A stretch of DNA of 6,283 bases from Actinomycetes bacterium (GCA_023432305.1 JAEYUT010000192.1:1-6283), one strand, 5' to 3'. Positions 1 through 5,773 are shown, numbered from the stretch's first letter. Notes: generated by a model from the letters alone, not told the origin. Program-made: numbers and translations.

Positions 1-447
1 CTCGGGATGAGCGTGCTGCCCACCGCCGAGATGTGGAAGCGCATCCCCTCGTGGGAGTGGCACACCGCCGCCGTCGGCCCGCAGCGATCCGACACCCTCA
101 TGCGCGTGTTCGCGGTGGGCTCCGCGATCGCCCGCTGCGACCGGCTGGAGCCCGCCGAAGTCGCCCGTCGCCTCACGACGATCCACGGCATCGGGCGCTG
201 GACGGTCGCCGAGACCCTGCAGCGCTCGCACGGCGACCCGGATGCCGTCAGCTACGGCGACCTGCACATCTGCAAGCGCGTCGGCACCGCCCTCATCGGA
301 CGGCGTGTCGACGACGACGGCATGATGGAGCTGCTCGAGCCGTGGCGGGGTCACCGTCAGCGGGTGGTCCGGCTCATCACGATCGCCGGGATCGACTATG
401 AGCGCCACGCCCCGCGCCTCACGATCCCCGACCACCGCGCCCGCTGA
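1..447 (+). CDS. DNA-3-methyladenine glycosylase family protein (AlkA-like, HhH-GPD), 5' partial
   Basis: The frame is open from base 1 to the TGA at 445-447, so the start and N-terminal half lie outside the window; the ATG at 7 is internal. The visible part is the C-terminal half of a helix-hairpin-helix GPD base-excision glycosylase, a family that cleaves the N-glycosidic bond of alkylated purines such as 3-methyladenine. The hairpin is LTTIHGIGRWTVAE (bases 172-213), with the GIG turn that contacts DNA backbone phosphate. It is followed by DAVSYGDLHICKR, in which the Asp at 259-261 aligns with the catalytic Asp238 of E. coli AlkA (DYLIKQR). The upstream SWEWH...G..RS.T segment and the downstream W.GHRQRVVRLI helix also fit the actinobacterial members of this family. 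No frameshift is visible. The exact substrate range cannot be read from this part. Confidence 0.88.
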   Translation, partial: LGMSVLPTAEMWKRIPSWEWHTAAVGPQRSDTLMRVFAVGSAIARCDRLEPAEVARRLTTIHGIGRWTVAETLQRSHGDPDAVSYGDLHICKRVGTALIGRRVDDDGMMELLEPWRGHRQRVVRLITIAGIDYERHAPRLTIPDHRAR

Positions 448-480
448 GCGCGCGGTGCGGGTTGTGAGGATCGTCAACGA

Positions 481-511
481 TTGGGCCGCCGCGCCTGCCT
501 CGATCTAACGT
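481..511 (+). promoter_or_regulatory. Candidate leaderless promoter for the thioesterase gene
   Basis: A possible -35 TTGGGC (481-486) and a -10 TAACGT (506-511, matching TAnnnT) are 19 bp apart. The -10 ends 8 nt before the GTG at 520, so transcription would begin at or within a base or two of that start codon. The -35 coincides with the TTG at 481, so this promoter reading excludes translation from 481. Just upstream, ATCGT-CA-ACGAT (470-481) forms a small inverted repeat that could be incidental. The spacer is longer than ideal and the -35 matches only in TTG, so the call is tentative. Confidence 0.4.
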
Positions 512-519
512 GGATCCTC

Positions 520-1077
520 GTGGGTCTTCTTCGTCGCGCCGCTCGTCTCGTCTGGCTCAACCTCCGCGCCCCGAAGCTCCCGCCCCTCGGCCTCTTCGAT
601 GTGTGCCACTCGCCGCGTCGTGTGATGCCGGGCGATCTCGACGAGCTGCGCCACATGAACAACGGCGCCTACCTCTCGAACCTCGACCACGCTCGCGTGG
701 AGCTCGTGGTGCGCACCGGACTCTGGAAGCGCCTCAAGAAGGCGGGCATGTACCCCGTGGTGGCGGCGCAGACGGTCACCTACCGCAAGTCGCTCGAGCT
801 GTGGCAGAAGTACACGATCGAGTCGCGGCTGCTGGGACTGGATGACCGCTCGGTGTACGTGGAGCAGCGCTTCGTCGTCGACGGCGAGGTCTATGCGCGC
901 GCTCACATCCAGGCGCGGTTCCTGCACCGGACGGGAGGAACCGTCGCGGTGGAGGATCTCGCCGCCGTCACCGGCATCGACCCGGTGGCGCACCCGATCC
1001 CCGAGTGGCTGCATGAGTGGGCCGCGCAGGTGCGACTGCCCTCCACGCGACAGCCTGCCGAGAGCACCTGGGAGTAG
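520..1077 (+). CDS. Thioesterase-like protein (4HBT / THEM6-like hot-dog fold)
   Basis: A 185-aa protein of the single hot-dog 4-hydroxybenzoyl-CoA thioesterase-like superfamily, whose members hydrolyse acyl-CoA thioesters. The key segment is GDLDELRHMNNGAYLSNLDHAR (about residues 38-59), the DxxxHxNNxxY pattern on the central helix that carries the active-site Asp/Asn in this fold. The sheet strands VVAAQTVTYRKSL (80-92), YTIESRLLGLDDRSVYVEQRFV (98-119) and EVYARAHIQARFLHR (123-137) follow in the expected order. The basic, hydrophobic N-terminus (LLRRAARLVWLNLR) resembles that of THEM6-like proteins and could be a membrane-proximal helix. I chose GTG 520 because a TAnnnT box lies 8 nt upstream and the product begins at the conserved-looking region. 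The in-frame TTG at 481 would add 13 residues (a GTGAGGA at 464-470 is a poor ribosome site for it). The substrate is unknown and no neighbour hints at one. Confidence 0.85.
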   Translation: MGLLRRAARLVWLNLRAPKLPPLGLFDVCHSPRRVMPGDLDELRHMNNGAYLSNLDHARVELVVRTGLWKRLKKAGMYPVVAAQTVTYRKSLELWQKYTIESRLLGLDDRSVYVEQRFVVDGEVYARAHIQARFLHRTGGTVAVEDLAAVTGIDPVAHPIPEWLHEWAAQVRLPSTRQPAESTWE

Positions 1078-1078
1078 G

Positions 1079-2626
1079 TCAGCCCTCGAGCACGGCCATC
1101 GCCGCGTGGTAGCCGCCGAGTCCCGAGACGGCACCGCCTCGCCGCGAACCCGAACCGCACACGAGGATGCGCTCGTGCGCCGTCGCCACGCCCCAGCGCT
1201 CGGCGGGCGTGGAGAGCTCGGCGTCATCCTCGGCGAACGGCCACGACAGCGGTCCATGGAAGATGTTGCCGCCCGTCATGCGCAGACTCTGCTCGAGGTC
1301 GCGCGTCGTCGCCGTCTCGATGCACGGCCGACCCTCGCCATCGGCGAGCAGCACGTCCGCAAGCGGCTCGGCGAGCACCGAGTCGAGCGAGCGGATGACG
1401 GCCTCCTGGAACTCGGCGCGCCGCGCATCGAGGTCGGCGCCCTCGAGCAGACGGTCGGGTGCCTGCAGGGCGAAGACGGTGAGGGTCTGCGCACCGGCGG
1501 CCTGCAGCTCGGGGGAGAGGATGCTCGGGTCGGTGAGCGAGTGGCAGTAGCTCTCGAGCGGCACCGGCTCGGGCAGCGAGCCGGCGGTCGCCGCGGCGTA
1601 GGCGGCGTCGATCTGCGCGAAGCCCTCGTTGACGTGGAACGTGCCCGCGAACGCGGCCACAGGATCCGCTGACCGATCCCGCAGTCGAGGCAGACGCTTC
1701 AGGAGCAGGTTGACCTTGATCTGCGCGCCTTCGGGGCGCTCGGCGGTCTCGCCCATGAGGCGCGCGAGCTCGTAGGGGGCGACCCCGGAGAGGATCGTCT
1801 CGCCCGCGAGCCGCAGCTCCTCGTCGCGGTGGCGGTACACGACCTCGCCGTCGGGCGAGACGGAGGTGACCTCGGCATCCGTCACGAGCTCCGCGCCCGC
1901 CGCGCGGGCGGCGCGCACGAGAGCGCCCGACACCGCGCCCATACCGCCGACGGGCACATCCCAGTGCCCGGTTCCGCCGCCGATCACGTGGTACAGGAAG
2001 CAGCGGTTGGCGTCGAGGGTCTCGTCGATGGAGGGTGCGAAGGTGCCGATGAGGCCGTCGGTGAGCACGACACCGCGCACCAGGTCGTCCGCGAAGCGCT
2101 CGGCGATGGTGCGGCCGATGGGAGCCTCCATGAGCTCCGCCCAGACGCGATCGTCTCCCACAGCTCGACGCGCCTCGGAGCGGGTGAGCAGCGGATCGGT
2201 GACGGTCGGCCAGAACGCCGCGGCGAGCTTCGCGGTGTCGTCACCGAACGCGCGCCACGCATCCCAATCGCCTGCGGCCCCGATGCTCGCGAACGAGGCC
2301 GCGGTCGCCTCGGCGTCGCCCGTGTCGACGAGCAGACCGCGATCGGCGCCCGGCAGCGGGGTGTACGAGGAGTAGCGGCGGCGCGCGAGGCGCACGTCGA
2401 GCCGCAGGTCGTCGCGGATGCGCTCCGGCAGCAGGCTCACGAGGTAGGAGTAGCGCGAGAGGCGCGCATCGACGCCGGGGAACACGGGTGTCGAGATGGC
2501 CGCGCCGCCGAGGTGCGATGAGCGCTCCAGGAGCGTCACGCTGCGCCCAGCCCCGGCCAGATAGGCGGCCGACACGAGGGCGTTGTGGCCGCCCCCCACG
2601 ATCACGATGTCGCGCCTGTGCGTCAT
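1079..2626 (-). CDS. NAD(P)/FAD-dependent oxidoreductase, PYROXD2 / phytoene-desaturase-like
   Basis: A 515-aa flavoprotein of the amine oxidase/phytoene desaturase superfamily, closest by eye to PYROXD2-type proteins. The N-terminal Rossmann motif is DIVIVGGGHNALVSAAYL (residues 6-23), ending the second strand with E34 (TLLER) for the FAD ribose, followed by HLGGAA. The C-terminus carries TGGNIFHGPLSWPF and the second FAD-binding stretch GSGSRRGGAVSGLGGY (about 491-506), both typical of this group, and the length is normal. The third position of the GxGxxG motif is Ala (GGGHNA) where most relatives as I recall them have Gly. The ATG at 2626 sits five residues before the first beta strand, as usual for the family. 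The frame stays open upstream into the SDR gene, but that stretch is out-of-frame shadow. It is the last gene of the minus-strand block and may also have its own promoter. The substrate is not known; PYROXD2 itself is poorly characterised biochemically. Confidence 0.92.
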   Translation of the reverse strand: MTHRRDIVIVGGGHNALVSAAYLAGAGRSVTLLERSSHLGGAAISTPVFPGVDARLSRYSYLVSLLPERIRDDLRLDVRLARRRYSSYTPLPGADRGLLVDTGDAEATAASFASIGAAGDWDAWRAFGDDTAKLAAAFWPTVTDPLLTRSEARRAVGDDRVWAELMEAPIGRTIAERFADDLVRGVVLTDGLIGTFAPSIDETLDANRCFLYHVIGGGTGHWDVPVGGMGAVSGALVRAARAAGAELVTDAEVTSVSPDGEVVYRHRDEELRLAGETILSGVAPYELARLMGETAERPEGAQIKVNLLLKRLPRLRDRSADPVAAFAGTFHVNEGFAQIDAAYAAATAGSLPEPVPLESYCHSLTDPSILSPELQAAGAQTLTVFALQAPDRLLEGADLDARRAEFQEAVIRSLDSVLAEPLADVLLADGEGRPCIETATTRDLEQSLRMTGGNIFHGPLSWPFAEDDAELSTPAERWGVATAHERILVCGSGSRRGGAVSGLGGYHAAMAVLEG

Positions 2627-2632
2627 AGGGTC

Positions 2633-2638
2633 AGCGTA
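2633..2638 (-). promoter_or_regulatory. Candidate leaderless -10 box for the FAD oxidoreductase
   Basis: On the minus strand TACGCT (TAnnnT) is followed by exactly six bases (gaccct) and then the ATG at 2626. No Shine-Dalgarno sequence is present in those bases or just upstream, which fits a leaderless transcript starting at the A of ATG. No good TTGACA-like -35 is visible at 16-19 bp. The gene can therefore be read either from this promoter or by read-through from the SDR gene, whose stop lies 52 bp upstream. Confidence 0.5.
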
Positions 2639-2678
2639 CTGGTGCCGCGTCACCGGATCGTTTCGGCGTGCGGGTGCG

Positions 2679-3278
2679 TCAGACGACGATGCGCGCCGAA
2701 TCCGCGACCGGCGCGGCGAGCCAGCCGACGAGGCGCTCGGCGAGGGCGGCCGCAGGGGTGCCGTCCTCGCCGAGCGAGCGGATCGCGAAGATGACGGTCG
2801 CGCCGCCTCCCGCGTCGTCGAGTCGATCTCCGAGCCCGCGCACGAGCCGTTCGGCGTCGGCCTTCGCGCGGGTGTACGAGTTCGTCCCGTCGCCGTGCAC
2901 CGCCGTCGAGCTGACGATCGCCAGCCGACCCTCGGAGGCGACGAGCTCGGGCTCGAACGCCCGGATGACGTTGTCGAGCGTGTCGACGAGCCGCGGACGC
3001 AGCCACGCGTCGGCTTCCGGGCTGTCGCCGCCGCGCCATCCGCCGATGAGATGCACGACCGCGTCAACGCGACCGTGGGCCTCCACGACCGAGCGCGCGA
3101 GCGCCTTCGCCGCACCGAGCTCCGTGAGATCCGCGACGCGGTGGTCGTCGGCATGCACCGGCAGCAGCCGGCCCGCGTCGGTGCCGACGGCGATGACGGT
3201 GTCGCCGCGATCCGCGAGCCGGGCGCACACCGCCCGCCCGGCCTCGCCCGTCGCGCCCGTCACCACCACGACCTTCAC
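2679..3278 (-). CDS. Short-chain dehydrogenase/reductase (SDR) family NAD(P)-dependent oxidoreductase
   Basis: A 199-aa Rossmann-fold protein. The dinucleotide site is VVVVTGATGEAG (3-14), a TGxxGxxG spacing more like extended or atypical SDRs than the classical TGxxxGxG. D50 in VADLTE is the usual adenine contact, and HLIGGW (76-81) stands where classical SDRs have NNAG. N103, S123/S124 (AIVSST) and Y135-T-R-A-K139 supply the Asn-Ser-Tyr-Lys tetrad, so the enzyme looks catalytically competent. It is short compared with the usual ~250 aa, missing most of the C-terminal substrate loop. The start is GTG 3278. Its Shine-Dalgarno GGAAGGA (3287-3293, minus strand) lies within the last codons of the upstream DUF6421 gene, whose stop is 4 bp away, so the two are almost certainly co-transcribed and probably translationally coupled. 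The substrate is unknown. Codon choice for Asp-Ala pairs differs from that of the AEC transporter gene. Confidence 0.9.
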   Translation of the reverse strand: MKVVVVTGATGEAGRAVCARLADRGDTVIAVGTDAGRLLPVHADDHRVADLTELGAAKALARSVVEAHGRVDAVVHLIGGWRGGDSPEADAWLRPRLVDTLDNVIRAFEPELVASEGRLAIVSSTAVHGDGTNSYTRAKADAERLVRGLGDRLDDAGGGATVIFAIRSLGEDGTPAAALAERLVGWLAAPVADSARIVV

Positions 3279-3282
3279 GGCC

Positions 3283-4671
3283 TCAGTCCTTCCCGGTGAT
3301 GCCTCGCGTCGATTCGATCACCGCGGTCATCTTCTTCCCCAGCGCCTCGTAGAACATCGACAGCGGGAACTCGTCGTCCAGCACGGCATCCGTGAAGCCC
3401 TTGAGGGGTCCCGCGAGGATCTCGTCCGAGAGGCCGCGCGCCCACACGGATGCGGGGTGCGGGGCGAGGGAGCCGCGGATGAGCTCATAGGCCGCGAGCC
3501 AGTGGGTGGCCTTCGGCCGGTCGATCGAGCGCCAGTACAGTTCGTTGATCTCGTCGGAGAGCGCGATGACCGCAGCGGGCACGGCGTCCCAGTCGAACGC
3601 GAGCTGGGTGTCGGTCCAGTGCAGCACGCCCTTCTGGTGCAGCCACGCGAACAGCAGCTGACCGCCGAGCCCGTCGTAGTTGCGCACGCGCGACCCGGTG
3701 AGCGGGAAGCGGAACAGGCGATCGAAGAGGATCGCGTGCTGCACATGCACCGCGTGGGCGCGGGTCTGCTCGTCGAGGGTCTCGTCGCGCGCGATGTCGA
3801 CGCACTCGCGGAAGGCCGTCAGGTCGCAGCGCAGCTCCTCAAGCGAGTACAGGAAGTACGGCATCCGCTGCTTGATCATGAACGGATCGAACGGCAGGTC
3901 GCCGCGCATGTGGGCGCGGTCGTGGATGAGGTCCCACATCACGAACACCTCCTCGGCGAGGTGCTGGTCGGCGATGAGTGTCTGCTGCGAGGGCAGCAGC
4001 TCGAGCTTCGTGATGTCGGCCGCAGCGGCGGTCACGCGACGGAAGCGCGCGGCTTCGCGGTCCTGGAAGATCGCACCCCAGGTGAAGGTGGGGATCTCGC
4101 GCATCGCGACCGTCTCCGGGAACAGCACCGCCGAGTTGGTGTCATAGCCGGGGGTGAAGTCGATGAGCCGCAGCGAGACGAACAGCTTGTTGCTGTAGCG
4201 CTCTTCGAGGTGCGCGATGAACTCGGGCCAGATCACCTCGACGATGAGCGCCTCGATGAGGCGGTCGGGCGAGCCGTTCTGCGTGTACATCGGGAACACG
4301 ACGAGGTGTCGCAGCCCGTCGACGCGGTGGTCGGCGGGGGAGAAGGCGGCGAGCGAGTCGAGGAAGTCGGGTTCGGCGAAGTCAGACGACACCCAGCGCT
4401 CGAAGTCGCGGGGGAGAGCCGCGAGGTAGGCGGCGTCGTGCGGGAAGGCGGGCGCGAGGGCGCGGATGGCGGCGACGATCGCCTGCACGTGCGAGCGGGC
4501 GGCCTCGTGGTGCGCGGTGTCGGGGATCGAGCCGTCCGCATCCTGAAGGAGCCGGATGGCCTCGGCGGCGGCCTTGAGCTGCGCCCAGGCGGTGCTCTGC
4601 TCGGCCGTGGAGGCGTCCTCGACGACCTCCGGTTCTCCGATGATGGACGTGATGGGGCTGAGCGTGGTCAT
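3283..4671 (-). CDS. DUF6421 family protein
   Basis: A 462-aa soluble protein that I recognise as the actinobacterial DUF6421 family; its function is unknown to me. No signal peptide or membrane segment is evident. Conserved-looking blocks include VVFPMYTQNGSPDRLIEA (124-141), FTPGYDTNSAVLFPETVAMR (172-191) and FTWGAIFQDREAARFRRV (196-213). The next block, from about 243, contains HDRAH (250-254), RGDLPFDPF and EELRCDLTAF (278-287). HDxxH followed 24 residues later by EExRxD resembles the layout of zinc-dependent hydrolases (HExxH plus a downstream Glu), with Asp in place of the catalytic Glu; this is inference only. A later block is NYDGLGGQLLFAWLHQ (331-346). The start ATG 4671 has an excellent Shine-Dalgarno, AAAGGAGG at 4676-4683 on the minus strand. 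The in-frame upstream codons to 4779 cross the promoter and are not part of the protein. It is the first gene of the block. Confidence 0.87.
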   Translation of the reverse strand: MTTLSPITSIIGEPEVVEDASTAEQSTAWAQLKAAAEAIRLLQDADGSIPDTAHHEAARSHVQAIVAAIRALAPAFPHDAAYLAALPRDFERWVSSDFAEPDFLDSLAAFSPADHRVDGLRHLVVFPMYTQNGSPDRLIEALIVEVIWPEFIAHLEERYSNKLFVSLRLIDFTPGYDTNSAVLFPETVAMREIPTFTWGAIFQDREAARFRRVTAAAADITKLELLPSQQTLIADQHLAEEVFVMWDLIHDRAHMRGDLPFDPFMIKQRMPYFLYSLEELRCDLTAFRECVDIARDETLDEQTRAHAVHVQHAILFDRLFRFPLTGSRVRNYDGLGGQLLFAWLHQKGVLHWTDTQLAFDWDAVPAAVIALSDEINELYWRSIDRPKATHWLAAYELIRGSLAPHPASVWARGLSDEILAGPLKGFTDAVLDDEFPLSMFYEALGKKMTAVIESTRGITGKD

Positions 4672-4675
4672 GGCG

Positions 4676-4697
4676 CCTCCTTTCGCCCCCGAGCCTA
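4676..4697 (-). promoter_or_regulatory. -10 box and Shine-Dalgarno of the DUF6421 gene
   Basis: On the minus strand TAGGCT (4692-4697) is a TAnnnT -10 box. A transcript starting about 7 nt downstream, near 4685, would have a leader of only about 14 nt, almost wholly occupied by the ribosome site AAAGGAGG (4676-4683) with a 4-nt spacer to ATG 4671. No convincing -35 lies at the normal spacing, so an activator or extended contact is possible. This is the only minus-strand gene of the three with both a strong -10 and a strong Shine-Dalgarno, consistent with its leading the operon. Confidence 0.5.
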
Positions 4698-4728
4698 GGA
4701 AGAACGGACCGGCGGAGGGTTGCCTTGC

Positions 4729-4765
4729 GCGCACGATTCGTGCGCAGACGCACGATCCGCGCACG
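4729..4765. promoter_or_regulatory. Palindromic candidate operator with CGCACGA repeats in the divergent promoter region
   Basis: GCGCACGA (4729-4736) and TCGTGCGC (4738-4745) are perfect reverse complements around a single T, giving a 17-bp near-symmetric site. The half-site CGCACGAT recurs as a direct repeat at 4749-4756, and a degenerate copy CGCACGT lies at 4760-4766. The palindrome sits between the DUF6421 -10 (4692-4697, minus) and the AEC transporter -10 (4779-4784, plus), where one regulator could act on both. No regulator gene is in the window and I cannot assign the site to a known family. A stem-loop in RNA is possible but there is no T-run, so a terminator is unlikely. Confidence 0.45.
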
Positions 4766-4778
4766 TCTCCGCTTCGCA

Positions 4779-4784
4779 TAGGCT
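4779..4784 (+). promoter_or_regulatory. Leaderless -10 box for the AEC transporter
   Basis: TAGGCT is followed by six bases (caacgc) and then the GTG at 4791, the typical actinobacterial leaderless arrangement in which the transcript begins at the start codon. There is no purine-rich ribosome site in the 20 bp upstream of the GTG. A -35 hexamer is not recognisable at 17-18 bp. Confidence 0.6.
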
Positions 4785-4790
4785 CAACGC

Positions 4791-5714
4791 GTGCTGGGTG
4801 TGCTGGTCGGGTTCGCGATCATCGCCGTCATCATCGCCGCCGGGTACCTGGTGGGGCGGTTCGATCTGCTCGGTCCGGATGCCCATCGCGTGCTCTCGCG
4901 GCTCGCGTTCTTCGTGCTGTCGCCCGCGCTGCTGTTCACGGTGCTCGCCGAAGCGGATGTGGCGGTGCTCTTCTCGGTTCAGCTGCCGACGGCCACGGTG
5001 GCGGCTCTCGCGGCGATCATCGTGTATCTCGTGGGTGCGCTCGCCGTGTGGCGGCGCCCGGTTCCGGATGCGACGATCGGCGCGCTGGCGTCGGGCTATG
5101 TCAACGCGAACAACATCGGCATCCCGGTGGCGGTCTACGTGCTCGGGGATGCGACGGCGTCGGCCCCGGTGATCCTGCTCCAGCTGGTGCTGATCGCGCC
5201 GATCGCGCTCGGGGTGCTCGATGTCACGACCTCAGGCCGCGTGTCGCTGGGCCGGATCCTGAGCCAGCCGGTGCGCAACCCGCTCATCATCGCGTCGCTG
5301 CTCGGACTGCTGGTGGCGATCTCGGGTGTCGAGCTGCCTGAGCCGGTCGTCGCGCCGTTCGCTCTCGTGGGCGCCGCCGCGGTGCCGGTGATCCTGATCT
5401 CGTTCGGGATGTCGCTGCACGGCCGTCGCGTGCTGGATGCGAAGGGGCACCGCCGCGACGTCGTGGTGGCTCTCGTGCTGAAGCTCGTGTTCATGCCGCT
5501 GGTCGCGTGGGCGATGGGCGCGTTCGTCTTCCAGCTCGACGGGCATCACCTGTTCGTCGCGGTGGTGCTGGCGGCGCTCCCCACGGCACAGAACGTCTTC
5601 AACTACGCCCAGCGCTATCGGACCGCAGAGGTCGTGGCGCGCGATGCGGTGCTCCTCACGACCCTGCTCTCGCTGCCGGTGCTCATGGTCATCGCCTGGC
5701 TGCTCGCGGCCTGA
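4791..5714 (+). CDS. AEC family transporter (auxin efflux carrier / membrane transport protein family)
   Basis: A 307-aa polytopic inner-membrane protein of the AEC family (PF03547), whose bacterial members export or exchange small organic anions such as malate or malonate. About ten hydrophobic segments are visible, roughly at residues 3-22, 35-54, 65-87, 95-118, 123-143, 163-180, 186-206, 222-245, 252-268 and 285-305. The break motif NANNIGIP (105-112) in the fourth segment and PTAQNVFNYAQRY (264-276) in the ninth are hallmark AEC sequences. Length is normal. The GTG start is set by the TAGGCT box six bases upstream and by the hydrophobic helix starting at once. It is divergent from the DUF6421 gene with 119 bp between the starts and no plus-strand gene close behind, so it is probably monocistronic. 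The substrate cannot be read from sequence. All five Asp-Ala pairs use GAT. Confidence 0.93.
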   Translation: MLGVLVGFAIIAVIIAAGYLVGRFDLLGPDAHRVLSRLAFFVLSPALLFTVLAEADVAVLFSVQLPTATVAALAAIIVYLVGALAVWRRPVPDATIGALASGYVNANNIGIPVAVYVLGDATASAPVILLQLVLIAPIALGVLDVTTSGRVSLGRILSQPVRNPLIIASLLGLLVAISGVELPEPVVAPFALVGAAAVPVILISFGMSLHGRRVLDAKGHRRDVVVALVLKLVFMPLVAWAMGAFVFQLDGHHLFVAVVLAALPTAQNVFNYAQRYRTAEVVARDAVLLTTLLSLPVLMVIAWLLAA

Positions 5715-5754
5715 GCGACACGCTGGCGCCGCTTATCGCGTGATCGCGCTTAGT

Positions 5755-5773
5755 TATAGTTGTCTATACGACA
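5755..5773 (+). promoter_or_regulatory. Cupin promoter with HutC/GntR-like operator
   Basis: This is an AT-rich island in otherwise GC-rich DNA. TATAGT (5755-5760) is a near-consensus -10 box; TTATCG (5733-5738) is a weak -35 at 16 bp. Overlapping it, GTTGTCTATACGAC (5759-5772) is an imperfect palindrome with the core GTCTATAC. HutC-subfamily GntR repressors are known to bind sites built on GT-n-TA-n-AC, for example those of PhnF and HutC. A repressor here would cover the predicted start near 5767. The family assignment is inference; no GntR gene is in the window. Confidence 0.45.

Noticed and set aside
434..456. ACCGCGC/GCGCGGT stem (7 bp, 9-nt loop) spanning the glycosylase stop codon, considered as a terminator
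   Set aside because: No T-run follows (the next bases are GCGGGTTG), and GC-rich chance stems of this size are common at this base composition.
505..1257. Minus-strand open frame antisense to the thioesterase
   Set aside because: Shadow frame: Arg/His/Val-rich, no domain, and it overlaps the real 3' end of the FAD oxidoreductase gene.
2627..3154. N-terminal extension of the FAD oxidoreductase frame upstream of 2626
   Set aside because: It overlaps the SDR gene out of frame, is Arg/Ser-rich without structure, and crosses the TACGCT promoter box; the Rossmann motif begins immediately after ATG 2626.
2668..4698. A 2-kb open frame on the plus strand antisense to the SDR and DUF6421 genes
   Set aside because: Its composition is Arg/Ala/Ser/Val-rich low-complexity translation typical of high-GC shadow frames, it has no recognisable domain, and the minus-strand genes it covers have clear conserved motifs and ribosome sites.
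4723..4745. Reading the 4729-4745 palindrome as a transcription terminator or IS end
   Set aside because: It lies between divergent promoters, where no transcript needs ending; it lacks a T-run, and there is no transposase or target duplication nearby.
4672..4779. Extension of the DUF6421 frame to a start at 4779
   Set aside because: It would run through the -10 box, the palindrome and the Shine-Dalgarno; AAAGGAGG four bases before ATG 4671 decides the start.
5735..5748. ATCGCG-TG-ATCGCG direct repeat and CGCG-TGAT-CGCG inverted repeat after the AEC gene, considered as a terminator or operator
   Set aside because: Arms are only 4-6 bp, there is no T-run, and CG-rich short repeats are expected by chance here.
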